A stretch of 64,000 nucleotides of DNA from Eumeta japonica (lineage: Eukaryota > Arthropoda > Insecta > Lepidoptera > Psychidae), in NCBI GenBank assembly GCA_005406025.1, contig BGZK01001193.1, forward strand, positions 62,001-126,000, in the 5' to 3' direction. The first letter of the stretch is position 1; each line of letters opens with the position of its first letter. This document shows positions 1 to 11,500 of the stretch, in pieces. The notes under the pieces were generated by a model. It did not search any database. It had not been told where the DNA came from and was given only the letters and a program-made list of their open reading frames with translations. A program made the position numbers and the translations under genes.

Positions 1-661
1 TTAGTTGTGACGTCTGCCTAACACTTAACTATATCTTTTGATTTCTGAATCTGGTGTCAGAACCTTATTTTGCGCATACCGTTTCATGTTGTGAATAGGA
101 CTTTGATTATGTTGACATGAAATGAAATGGAAGAAGTCTAAGAATATAGCAGTAGTGACGTTTCATTGTTTCTATATTTATGTGAGTAAATCTATCTTTA
201 GAAACTTTCTTAGACACTAAACTTTTACTTTCGTAACTGCGTTTATGGTCATGTTTCGTATAATCCATAATTGTATTTATAATAATATACTAATTAACAT
301 ACTGTATATATGTTCCATACTTGTAACAAATAAGTTTCTACACTGTTTGTATTTGGTACCTAATTACGGAAAAACTACTCTTAAAATTTTGATTAGGTTT
401 TTATGGTAGTGTAGCTTGTTAACTAGTTAAAACCAAATAATATCATCACACTGCCATCTCAAGGAGTTAAGCAGAGAGTTATTTTTTCTATATAGAAATC
501 CCGTAAAGCGAACAAAATCATGATAAGTGTAAACTAATTCGCAATAATCAATTTGAAACTTTTATAATGACGAGCAATTTCTAAGAAATATTTTTATATC
601 AAATACGTTCAATACTTTGTTTCAATGAACGTTTCTGATGAGTGTTTTATTTATTTTTCAG
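1..661 (+). other. last intron (3' part) of the left-edge gene
   Basis: This stretch ends in a clean acceptor, a T-rich tract followed by CAG at 659-661, directly before the coding exon at 662. It has no open frame of its own. Short blocks align in order with the last intron of the downstream paralogue (about 12680-13262). Examples are a shared 'GAATCTGGTRTCAGAAC' block, a shared 'CAARGAGTTAAG' block, a shared 'ACAAAATCATG' block and the last 40 bases before the acceptor. That makes it intronic and paralogous rather than intergenic. Confidence 0.75.
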
Positions 662-738
662 GTGCTCGCGTGTACGTCCTTTGCATGCTCACTAAACTGA
701 TTGAGGAATCGCTAACACCCGAAAAACCGACAGTTTGA
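662..738 (+). CDS. small multi-pass membrane protein, last coding exon (gene A, partial)
   Basis: This is the final exon of a gene whose earlier exons lie left of the window. It enters in phase 1 (two bases complete a split glycine codon) and reads 24 codons to TGA at 736-738. The peptide starts ARVYVLCMLTKL and ends KPTV. The last exon of the gene at 5550-13339 has exactly the same length (77 nt), the same phase and 15 of 24 identical residues, including RVYVL, LTKL, EE and a terminal PTV. By analogy with that gene, the full product would be a protein of about 127 residues with several membrane segments and a short charged C-terminal tail. I do not recognise a named family, so no function is assigned. 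Confidence 0.75.
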
Positions 739-2690
739 AAATTGATGTGGCCGATGCCGATAACCTAGCAATAACGATTATAAAACGCGGGAACAGATAG
801 AAATATTACTCTCTTACTCGCGGGGTTAACTGATGTGTATGAAGATTATATAAGATCCATGAGTGTTAATGAGAGTATATTTTTCTAATCTATTACTACA
901 TTTTGTTACTACGGCTTTTACGATTTTGGGCTCCTATAACAATCCATATTTATTTTATTGTATCCATCGCACTACTTTTTTAATTTTTAGGATATAAAGT
1001 GAGACAGTGGCAATTGATTATTTAAAATTTTATAGCCAGCTGTCAAAGTTTTACCGCCATTATCCATTGAAGTTTATGGATTTCATTAATAATTTTTCAT
1101 TGCTATTAAGGGAGTATTAAAACGAATCATTACTCTCATTGATTACCGCACCCCCTAAATTAAGATTTGTCTTTACTTCGGAAAGTGCATCAGGAAATAT
1201 TCCCAATGTTTCTAAAATAAATATACTGACGCTTTTGTTATCTGCAGATCTTCATTTGATTCTTCTTAACATGACGTTGAAATACGTTAAACATGTATTC
1301 TTAATGAAATAAGGTCTACACCTATTGGAAGACATACCTCTAGTTATTATTCATATTATAATTAAAATCCTTGAGGTATATTTGAAGTATTAATGCGGAA
1401 TTATGAAAGCTGAAAAAACAAAGATATCATATCTTATTATGATATGGGACATTCAAGTATTACGTAAGCACCAAAAGGTGTAGGGGTCTTTGATTTGCTT
1501 ATTTATGCTACATTGGGCAGAGGCAGGGGTTTGGATGGTGTTTGCGTCAGTAATATTCATTTCCTTTAGGTACCTGATTTTTCTAAAAATGTAGTATGTT
1601 CTGATTTAAACACATAACGTTATCTATGCCACTTATCTATGCCTGAAGGTGGAAAACATGTTCAATTAGGTTCCCCTAATTGCTTGCTCACTTTCACGCG
1701 ATGGTTTATGGTTAAGTAAAAAAATGGAGGTACAGAAATTACCGCGCGTGCTCTTCACCTGTCTAAACTTTTGCGATATCATATTGGTTCTGTTCATTGA
1801 ATTTGAGGTGTTATTATTTAACGGTTGTTTTGTACTGATGTGTAATAAACAAAAAAAAAAATTACAAATAAAAAAACCCACTTCAAAATAAAACCTACTC
1901 TAAAACAAATTAATATGATAATAATAATTATCGAAATTTAAATACACATTATTTTGTTGCTTATATGTTTGTTTGGTATGGGTGTGTATGGGTGAGTGCA
2001 TGTGCGTGGACGCGTATGTGTATCTTGGGTGAAAATTTTATCGTGGTTTACCGTGATTAATAGGTTATGTCAATCTGTTGTTTAACCTGTTGACATTTGT
2101 TTTAGAACAAAAAAAAGTAATTGATGATTATTTGTCCATACAAATATCATAAAGTGTTAAATTAAGTTCTGTAAATGTGAATGTAAATCTAACCTATAGA
2201 ACTACTGTTCCGACCCAAAAACTTTTACTATCAATAGGAAGCCACATTATTCTCGAGTGCTATAACCACGAAATCTCCGAAACTACAAATCCCATTGGAA
2301 TTCAATTTGATCAAGTTATAGTTTGTATAATTTAGTGACTCACTAAGAAGTCCAAAAAGGTTGACCTCCTGTATGAAAATTTCTAATGGAATAAAAATCA
2401 ACTTTGATATTCGGTATAAATATAGATTATTAAAAATGGCGAGAGGTGACTTTCACCATTGCGGGCGGGGGTTGTATGTATAAAATTACTTGCGAACGGG
2501 AGGGCTTCTGATAAAAAAACTTGCAGTTGTCCACGATTTCGTTAGTGTATGATGTACTATTAAAATAAACTACTGAACGACTCCTAAAAAGTCCTTCATT
2601 GACAAGAAGCTACTTAAGTAAAATAAACTATTACTATTTCGTCTTGACTTAATCTGCATATTTGTATTATTACGTTTCTAAAAAATCTTT
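739..2690. other. intergenic, no gene seen
   Basis: The sequence is AT-rich with scattered stops in all frames. An AATAAA-like signal near 1216 is far downstream of gene A and may or may not be its 3' end. A G/T-rich low-complexity patch lies at 1975-2035. No repeat family or RNA gene was recognised. Confidence 0.5.
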
Positions 2691-2698
2691 CACTCGTA

Positions 2699-2900
2699 GA
2701 AAGCTACGCTATCCCCAAGTAATATAACTGACACTAGATTTTCCCCAGATTCGTCAAGTTGGAACCCTAACTGGTAGCGAAGTCCACATTGCAAGCGGGA
2801 CGAGAAGCAGAATCGTAGGAGAGATCTAAATCAAGAATGGGATTGAGGTAGCGACCGAAAACCAAGATCTAAAAATCAAGAGCATGATCGGAATCGAACA
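2699..2900 (+). repeat. hexamer-tract repeat, copy 1 (head unit plus tract)
   Basis: The head unit at 2699-2729 begins GAAAGCTACGCTATCCCC and continues into AAGTAATATAACT. It is followed at about 2790-2900 by a degenerate tract of six-base units of the type AATCGR/ATCAAG/ACCGAA. The same head unit occurs at 10252-10283 (inverted) and 39877-39900, each time beside such a tract. This marks a dispersed repeat family rather than chance low complexity. Confidence 0.6.
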
Positions 2901-3270
2901 ATTATTTGGGCTATGTCGACAACTTTGACTCTTTGGTGAATTTTAGAATTTCTGATTCCATCCACAGAAGAAACGTCGAGCACAGCCCTCTCTTGAACTT
3001 GTGGATAAGTCCTATCGTGAGAGACCACGTTTAGGCACCATATGTCATCACTAGGAGAACATTTCTGATTATATACCTTAGTCTTTTAATATTGCAACAG
3101 TGGTGATGAGAACAGTTGGTTCTCGAACGCGGCTCAACCCAACTAAATTCTTCTATCAGCGTCTTTGTTAATCATGTCTCTGCCTAACTGAAGTGTTGGT
3201 CCCAAATAAATATAGTCCTTCACAACTTCAAGAGTAACACCCTCAATGGTGTGACCACTTAAGAAAAGTA
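2895..3270 (-). pseudogene. RTE-type LINE reverse transcriptase C-terminal relic
   Basis: On the minus strand this region reads, through a few stops and a frame change, VTLEVVKDYIYLG, then LGRDMINKDADRRI, then a degenerate VYNQ...DIWCLNVV block, and then RVKVVDIAQ. That order (the YLG motif, the INKDADRRI helix, the 'VLPVMTYGAETW' region and 'RTKVVDIA') is the C-terminal part of reverse transcriptases of RTE-like endonuclease/RT retrotransposons. The catalytic palm is absent, so this is a 5'-truncated, decayed fragment. It abuts the hexamer tract on its low-coordinate side. Confidence 0.7.
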
Positions 3271-3280
3271 TTTATGTATA

Positions 3281-3400
3281 ACATTGACGAAAAATACTAG
3301 TATTATTGTGGAAAAAGCGTGGGGCGCTTTGTGCCACATTTTTCATATATAGAGCAACCCACAATTTTTTCACAATAATTCTAGTATTTTTCGCCATTGT
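3281..3400. repeat. inverted-repeat element (short MITE-like)
   Basis: The arms start ACATTGACGAAAAATACTAG at 3281 and end with the near reverse complement CTAGTATTTTTCGCCATTGT at 3381-3400. Each arm is about 35 bases, and the spacer contains a further GC-rich inverted motif (GGGGCGCTTTGTGCCAC). No coding capacity. The structure suggests a foldback or MITE relic. Confidence 0.6.
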
Positions 3401-3518
3401 TCATTATTTTTTTGAGTTCATATTAAGGATTATTTTTCACTTTTTAGTTTAATGTACTTTAAAAGCGTGTTTTTTAGGGTTTTTAAACTATATTTATTTT
3501 TCACTTTTAGTTCGGTTG

Positions 3519-3656
3519 ATTGGTAAAAATTTTTGCAAATTTTTACCAATTAACGTATTTCAAACAATACAACAATAGTTGAAACATTAATAATGCTTAT
3601 TACTGTTACTAAATTCTATTACAAAACAGTAATAGAATTAAGTAACAGTAATAAGC
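3519..3656. repeat. two further hairpins in tandem
   Basis: A perfect-looking hairpin lies at 3519-3550, with arms TTGGTAAAAAT and ATTTTTACCAA. A second, 62-base near-palindrome at 3595-3656 has arms of 28 bases, GCTTATTACTGTTACTAAAT... and its complement ending ACAGTAATAAGC. Together with 3281-3400 this makes three inverted repeats within 380 bp. Confidence 0.6.
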
Positions 3657-4605
3657 CACTTGCTCTCACGCAGACGATACGTGACGAAATTATTCGATCC
3701 TGGCGATCCTGATCAGGATAAGAAGATAAACTTATCAAATTATTGTATTATCATTGGTCCTTGATACGTATACAAAGTTTCAAATTAACCAGACTTCTTG
3801 AAATTGGTGAAAATTAAGCTCAAAGATTGCGTTACATACATACATACATACATAGTTAGATACAACCCAAGCTTATAAAAGCGTGTTAAAAAAGGATAAT
3901 CCGCAATATCAACAAAACAAAAGGCACGACGCTATTAAAAGCGCAAGACAAAATGATATTAAAAAATCTAGTACAAAATAATACATAGAGTTAGGTTAGG
4001 CACATAATTACATATAAAAATAATGTGATATAAATACGAATGTAACTTAACGCATTGACCCCGACTTTGTGTGTATAAAAACCCTGGCTTTGTGTCTAAA
4101 GAACTGTGTGCCCAAGGGCCCCTGCATAGCCTAGGACGGCACTGTTTTGAAATGGTTTTTCTTTAACACCACACTCATAGCTCGTATCAATAAGCCAGAC
4201 CGTCACACTCACCTGTATCAACCCATCTCTTGAAAACTACTGAACCGATTAAACTTACATTATTCCTTAAGTTGAAATTGAAGTAAATATAATATATATA
4301 CGTACAAACATAAATACAAACATACATACGTACAAAAATACATATAACTTATATACACCTACAAAGTTTTGTATATTTGTCTGAAATTCCTAGTAGATTA
4401 TCATATGTCAATAATATTACATACATACCTGTCGAATTAACAACCTCCTTTTATGAAGTCAGTTAAAAATATTTCGATTTCGATCTCGGTTTCGATCCCC
4501 AATACAACATTTCATTCCCTATTTAGCCCCTTCAGGATTAATTTAAAAAAAAACAATATGTATTTTTTTATATCTATAAGTAATTAAAATGTTGAGTTTG
4601 ACATT
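3657..4605. other. intergenic with simple-sequence patches
   Basis: A CATA tetranucleotide run lies at 3835-3853, and CATACATACGTACAAA-type degenerate runs lie at about 4290-4350. A patch at 4190-4250 resembles the tail of lepidopteran LINE/SINE repeats ('ACTACTGAACCGATTAAACTT'-like). A short stretch of the hexamer pattern is at 4470-4500. No gene seen. Confidence 0.4.
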
Positions 4606-4609
4606 TGTA

Positions 4610-4838
4610 GGTTCAACGGCTTCGATATTCCATACAACAGTATTTCGCCCTTTTCGCCTCCTTACGGGATGAATTTCTAAAATTTTTTCTTAGTACTCGC
4701 CTGCGTTATAATAGGAATCTCTTTACAAAATTTCAAGTCTCTAGACCCAGTAGTTTGAGCTGCACGCTGATATATCAGTCAGTCAGTTTACTCTTCTATA
4801 TATACATATAGACAATATAAATATATATATATATATAC

Positions 4839-4872
<34 letters not shown>

Positions 4873-4880
4873 TAATATAT
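4610..4880 (+). repeat. RTE-type LINE 3' tail with AT microsatellite
   Basis: The order is a GGGATGAATTTC block, a GTTATAATAG...ACAAAATTTCAAG block, then CCCAGTAGTTTGAGCT...GATATATCAGTCAGTCAG, ending in (TA)n at about 4800-4880. This order is characteristic of 3' ends of RTE-like LINEs and their SINE derivatives that are very common in Lepidoptera. The element is on the plus strand and non-coding. Confidence 0.65.
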
Positions 4881-5239
4881 ACTAGAATTGCTGACTTAAA
4901 ATATTCAGATTTTTAAATCAGTGACACATTTACAAATGAATTCCAAGGTCAAAAAAATTAATTGATTTGAAATGAAACAGTGACTTTTTATTAAAAGCGA
5001 GTTTCTAAGGTCACGAAAGAAGCAAATAGAGCCACTTACAATAAAATTAACATTATTAAAAAACATCTGGACAGATAACGAATAACAAATAATCAATAAA
5101 TTATATCGACTTGTTTATATGTACACAGCTGGCCGTATCATACTCGATATGAAGCTGATAAAGTAACAGTTTCATGAATAGATAATAACTTATTTTATCA
5201 GCGAGCAAGGAGTAATACGTGAATCATGCGGTCACTAAA

Positions 5240-5549
5240 GAACGGAACCAGTTGTAATAAAACGCTTGTGCGGATTTCGCAATAGCAAAAGCGTAGGCGC
5301 CGCTCGACCTCATTGAAGGCAATGAAGTTAGCTTCGAACGCGTCGGAGGTTTACCTTAAGATCCCACGCGAGTAGTCGTGTTATTTCTGCCCGTGTTGTA
5401 ACATTGTTTTGTCATGTTTATTATAAACTTTATACGTCCGCGAAGTGTTAATTAATGCAAAAAGTAAAAAAATAAATTAGTGGCTGTACGGGCGTGATAT
5501 CTTTATTTTACATCGTATATACGCATATAGTTTTGAATTATATAACAAA
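5240..5549 (+). promoter_or_regulatory. putative promoter and 5' UTR of gene B
   Basis: A local GC-rich island (about 5265-5400) stands out in an AT-rich background and lies directly upstream of the start codon at 5550. The base context before the ATG is AACAAAATGG, a good insect initiation context. I see no unambiguous TATA box or initiator, so the transcription start is not placed. Confidence 0.35.
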
Positions 5550-8500
5550 ATGGTTGCGATGTGTATTTTCCTACCTGCGAAGAAGGCATTATTTGTTTAC
5601 TCTATCGTGAACATAGTGAGTTAAAATATGTTGTTATATGAAATATGTAATGTAGTTGATAAGAATTTAGCGTTGGAGTTTTTAAACTAGAGCTTTTATT
5701 ATTTTGAACTAGAGCTTTTGAACAGACTGCAAGTTTAATCTAGTTTTTCTTCTATTCTAACTGTCACTTTGCAATAAACCCCCAAATTTATAAATAATTT
5801 CTTTTCACTCACTTTTACGTAATCTTAAATCATGTTAGTGTATAATAGAAGAAATATAAAACACAAATAATACTTGCATTTTACAATGTCGTCCACTGTG
5901 AAGTATCACTCTATCATGTCTTTTCTTTACGAAAATAATCGGATTAAACATAGATAATATTTTTTTAGAATGATAGAAAATATATTTTACTGTTGTTAGA
6001 CTTTAACGCACGAGTATAATATTTTTACATATTACAGACGACATGCATATTGTACTAAGATACTCTACAGTTTGTAACGATATGGGTGATCTTCGATTCT
6101 TATTAATAAAGGACACTTAAGTGCGCGTTCCATCTTGAGAGTGAAAAGAGCAAAACAATTATACTGATTCGGTATAGAAAATAACATGTTAAGTCGGGGA
6201 AAAAGTTTTTTCGTATTTTATAAGAAAAAAGTTGTAGTAAAATCTATTTGGCTGTGCTGTTTGTATCTGGTTAGTTTGAGACCATTAAATAGATGACATT
6301 TTAAAAAAGAAAAATTAAAAGTTAAAACGGCGTCCCGCCATTTTTTCATTGTTTTTCTGTCCACTAAAATGAATGAGTCTAACGTTGAAATTCTTTATAT
6401 TTTGAGGCTTTATTACAAAAAAGGGGAAAATACGACACAAAACAGAAAAAAATTGTGACATTTATGAACTATGAGAGTAGCATAAAATTGATTCAAGCGT
6501 TTTCAATTCTGTAATTTTAATGCCAAAGATGAACCTAGCTCTGGTCGACCTATTACGGAAAAAGTCGATGCCATTTTGACAAAAGTAAAGCAATATCGGC
6601 ACATGAATTTTTTGATATAGTTGAGGAGCTGTGAATTAACCACAAAACAGTTTGACCCATTCGAAAAAAACTGAATATACAAAAAAAGCTCGATACTTGA
6701 GTCCCACAATAGCTCACTGAAAGAAATCTAAGGAATCGTGTACTCATTTGCAACTCTCTATTGAAACGTAATGGAACCGAACCGTTTTTTTAAAAAGATT
6801 GAACGCTGGTCAACAAATTCCACAAACTATAACGAAATGTGGATCAACTCGCAATGAGTTGATGCTATGTTTATGGTGGGATTGGAAGGGTAGTTTTATT
6901 TCGTTATGTAGTTTTACCGCGGGCGAAACCATCAATTCGGATCTCTATTGCCAACAACTGATGAGATTCAAGCTAGAAACAGAGAAAAAACGCCCGGAAT
7001 TGATCAACATAAAGGGTGTACCACGACAACGCCAGACCAAACACATCTTTAGCCACACAGGGAATACTGAAAGAATTTGGTTGGGAAGTATTAACGCATC
7101 TACCATATAGCCTTGACCTTGCTCCTTCGGATTTTTTACCTGTTTTGGTGTTTTCAGAATTCTTTTGGTAGTATTAGGTTAACGTTAACAGAAAACTGTC
7201 AAAACTATTTGTCACAGTTTTGATCAGAAGTCCCAAAATTTATAGAGCAATGGGGTTATTTCACTGCCTACAGAATGGCAACTAGTTGTAGAACAAAATG
7301 ACACACACTCAGATATATATATATTATAATTAAATTGAAATCAAATATTATTAAGAATCATTTTGAATTTGTATTAAAAAAAACTTTTCCCCAATTTAAT
7401 ACATCATGCTTTCACGTTACTTTTTGAAATGGCGCATGATTTGAGTTGAAGTTCATTTAACTGACCGAAGAATTCAAAGTGGAAACTATAAACTCAAGTA
7501 TAATCTATGATTTAGTACGATTAATTATATTAATTTGTTCTGTTATAAGTTGTAACTTATATAGTTGATGATTGTAGTACATGATTTTTACCAGGTGTCA
7601 TAGTCCGTTGATCACTGTATAACATCTCACTGCTTAATGTGAGCGCAAGTCAGTTATGATATTGTCAATAATAAAGCGGTGAAATACGTAATTAATAATT
7701 GGAAATTTATATTTGACAATGTTGACCTACAAAAGGGGATGTCCCGTCTTATCATATGGTGACCATGAGAGCCCGACGCTTGAGTCATAGACAAGCGTGC
7801 GGATTTCCAGTGAATTAAAGATTATGTGATAAGATAGTAAACTTTAACGCACCTTTTTCAATACATTAATCGCAATATTTATAACTACAACCATTTCTTT
7901 GATGACGAAAACGTATGGTGTTTGAAAACGCTTCGGAAATCAGTTTCCATCCACTAATAATTTTCGTAGTGACTTAAAATTATGTAAATATACCTAAATG
8001 TGACGTCAATACAAGAATAGACACAGTAGTGTTGAGTCAGTCTCATGTTCGAGCCATAAGGAGGCGGGCAGTAGCACCGTTCGGATGTCTAATTGGTGTG
8101 ATGTTTTGGGCATATTTTATTGCTTTGTATGTAGATTCAGTTTATTACACACCTCGACAAGGACTTAATGGTAGAGTAGGTAGATAGGCAAAGGTAATAT
8201 TTTATCTTATAATCGTTAATTAGAAGTTACGACAGCTTAGTTTGCGATACAGAAAACGGTTAAATGTTCAAAAACGGTTGAATGGTTAAATGTCAGGTTA
8301 ATAAAAAATTTAGTTCATTGTTATCAATCTGAGCAATAGCATTCTGTTTACGTTAATTACATAAAAGTATTTGTGAGTTGTGAGAAATGACCGACGTAAG
8401 AGCCGTAAAATTCTTATACATGTAAATAGATAATACTGAGAACTTGAGAAATTTGCAGTTTGTAATATGAGTATTAAAAAAAAGTTGCTATGCTTTTATG

Positions 8501-11500
8501 GGAGCCACTCAAAGCATTTTCGACTCCCTATAATTTCTTTATGGATAAAGCTAGAAGCCTGAATGTTCAGTGACGCAGAGGACATAGGTATTACAACCAG
8601 TTATATTCGCAAATTACTTACTTATCTACAAACACCTATTTATATCTATAGTTTATGAACGATTGCCAATCGAAGCTCTTTAATATTGCCACAGACACAC
8701 TCATTCACTGATCATTAAAATTGTTAGGTATTTCTAACAGACATAGAAACTTCAAATTTCGAATTCACTTAGTCTTTAAGGGATTTTAGACCCTCTTTTA
8801 TGCAGCAGCATTACATAGACCGTCGAGGAGCAAACGAGAATGTGAGGCATCAGAGAGTAGATGGTTACCGCTTCATAAATACTCACAATATCAAAGGAGT
8901 TAACGATGCGTTTCTGACTATTAGGTAGGAATATAGAATACCTATTATGGAGGAATAGAATATCTGATGGAGGGAGAACAGACTGATGGATTGGGAAATG
9001 GGTTGATGGAGATGTGAGTGAGCCACCGAAACTCTCATTCACTGGGCGAAATGCAATGGCGGAAGCTGTTACTTTATATTTGTATTGAATGAGATTGTGG
9101 TATCTCAATCGTCGAAACGGCTCATATTTGTACTACAATCTAATACACCTCAGCACGACTCTACCATATTTTCTAAATTTCAGTCTTATTTTCTTTGCGA
9201 TTTGTAGATTCACTTTACATAGTTACCTTATAGGGACACAAGTCTTGACTTTGTCAATGGTTCTATCAGGATGCTACAATGGGTAAGGATTGATCCTGCA
9301 AATAAAAAAAAAGGCATATTATATCGAATTATGAATATCCTAACGAACTTAGTTTAATCAAAAATAAAAATTAAATTATTAATAGAGCTTGTGTTCATCG
9401 CCAACAATTTCCGATACTTATAGTCTATACTATTACTATACTTAAAATTCGGGGGCTAAGTCTAAACAGTATACTGATGAATATAAGTTGTTCAGTGTAC
9501 ACGTGCGGTCAAGCGCACTTTGGCATTTTCGAGAGTGACAAGTCTGAGCGGATCACGTCTAATCAGTGTCGACTTCGGTGGTATTAAAGGTCTGAAGTCC
9601 ACTACCGCTAAATGTACTTGATTTAGAAGCGCTAACCGTCCAGACTTATTAAGTTGTCACATCAAAGCTTCTGATAGAAACCAATAGAAACGGAGAGTGT
9701 GCTTTCATCCACGAAGAAATATATTCATATCAAATTTTTGACATGTTACTGGTTATTTTTAGCCAATTACACTTTCTAGTTGCAATTCCATGACGTGAAC
9801 TCTGAACTTATCGATATTTACTTATAGTTACTAATAGTTGAACAAGAGAAATGTATTGTAAATATTTTGTTAACCCATTAAATTATCTTTCAACCCGTGA
9901 TTCAACGCCAGATCTTTCAGCCTGCGTAGATATAGAATGTATTTCTTTAACTTTTCATACTGATCGATCTTGAATCAATCCCAATCGGGTCCTCGATTTC
10001 AAATATCGTCCCAATACTATTCCTCATTTCGATCCTGTGCGCAGTCTGAGTGCGGAGCCACAATTAAGATCATGCACTTGATCTTAATTCTGGCTCCGCA
10101 TTCGATTTTGAACCCGGTCTTGTTCTCAATTTTGGTTTCACGCCCCGGTTCTTAATTCTACTCCCCATTCCGATTTCGATTTTAATACTACCTCCAATTC
10201 CAATTCCGATTTGCACGAAGCCGGGGTCAATGCTGGCATCAAAATAGAATTGAAGTTATATTACTTGGAGATACTGTAGCTTCCTATGAAAGAAAATAAA
10301 ATAACGGAGGTTTGTACCAAAAGTAAAAATATACTTCGTAAACGTAATCCGTAAGATTTGACAGATTGTCCATACAATATCTGTCAAATTTTACGAATTA
10401 CGTATACAAATTACGTTTTTATCTTTGGTGTTATTCGCCATTACAATCGATGTGGTAGTTCGATCCAATAGTGCAAATACGAGACGAAGTCGAGAACAAA
10501 TCCTAGTGAGGATGATAAAAACGCGTACTTAGAACGCAGTAGCGCGTCAAAATTACAAGTCAGTCTATCTACTACTATTCGAGTTTTACAACGACGAACA
10601 TAAGGAAACTGAATTTTATTTATGATAATAAGTGTTATTCATGTCGTTTTGTTTCTAAATATCTTATCGTGGCCGCAAATATAACTAGGAGTTAACAAAA
10701 AAAAATTAAAGAAAAAAGTACTTGGAATCAGTCAACTCTATTACAATTGACAAAATTCAAATATTTAACGCGTGAACACTAACTATTTCATAGAATTCTG
10801 GTATCTTGAAAAAGACAGTTTTTAATTTATTTTATTCTGAAACTAACAGATCGTATTTTATGAAAAATATTTCAATAATTTATGTATATTGCACTTAAAT
10901 TCATAAACTTAGAACCGTTATAATTTTTAGTTAAAAAAAAAATACTTTTAAAAATTTGTTAATTTATTTCTCTTAGTTAATATCTGATAGATTTTTGAAA
11001 ATGTCAGTCGCAAGTTTTATTTGGTATTATTTTCAAATTTTCCGTAAGAATTACGCGTGCTCTTTAAAGTTTATCAAAACATGTGATATATGTAAATCCA
11101 CATTCCACACCGGTTAGAGAAGTGATTTTTAAAATTTCATATTAACTTTTTCTCGTAACAATTATTGTTTATATGTTTTATTAAATTTTCAGGGTTAATT
11201 ACTTTATTATTTTAAAGTTTTCCTTTAGACAAAATTTTGCGCTGTTGTCCTTATTATAGTAAGGTGTTATCTACCAATAGTTCATATCTGCTTCCCAAGG
11301 AAACGTCTTAGTCTATAATATCCTGGACAGATTTTAATAACAGTTCTGGTTTTTAAAAGACGGAAGATGTTGTTTGATTCATTTTTGTTACAACCAATTT
11401 GAATTAAAGATTGCATATTTTAGTTTCGTTAGTTTAAGCGATTATCATAAATTAAACATATACCACCGTTACATAATATACAATTTTTTAATTTCTTTGA

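Noticed and set aside
4800..4880. Regular short repeats considered as a CRISPR-like or satellite array.
   Set aside because: It is a plain (TA)n microsatellite at the end of a LINE-type tail. There are no spacers.
8776..9108. Minus-strand frame of 110 codons.
   Set aside because: It overlaps an R1-family repeat, and the frame is not conserved in the other copies.
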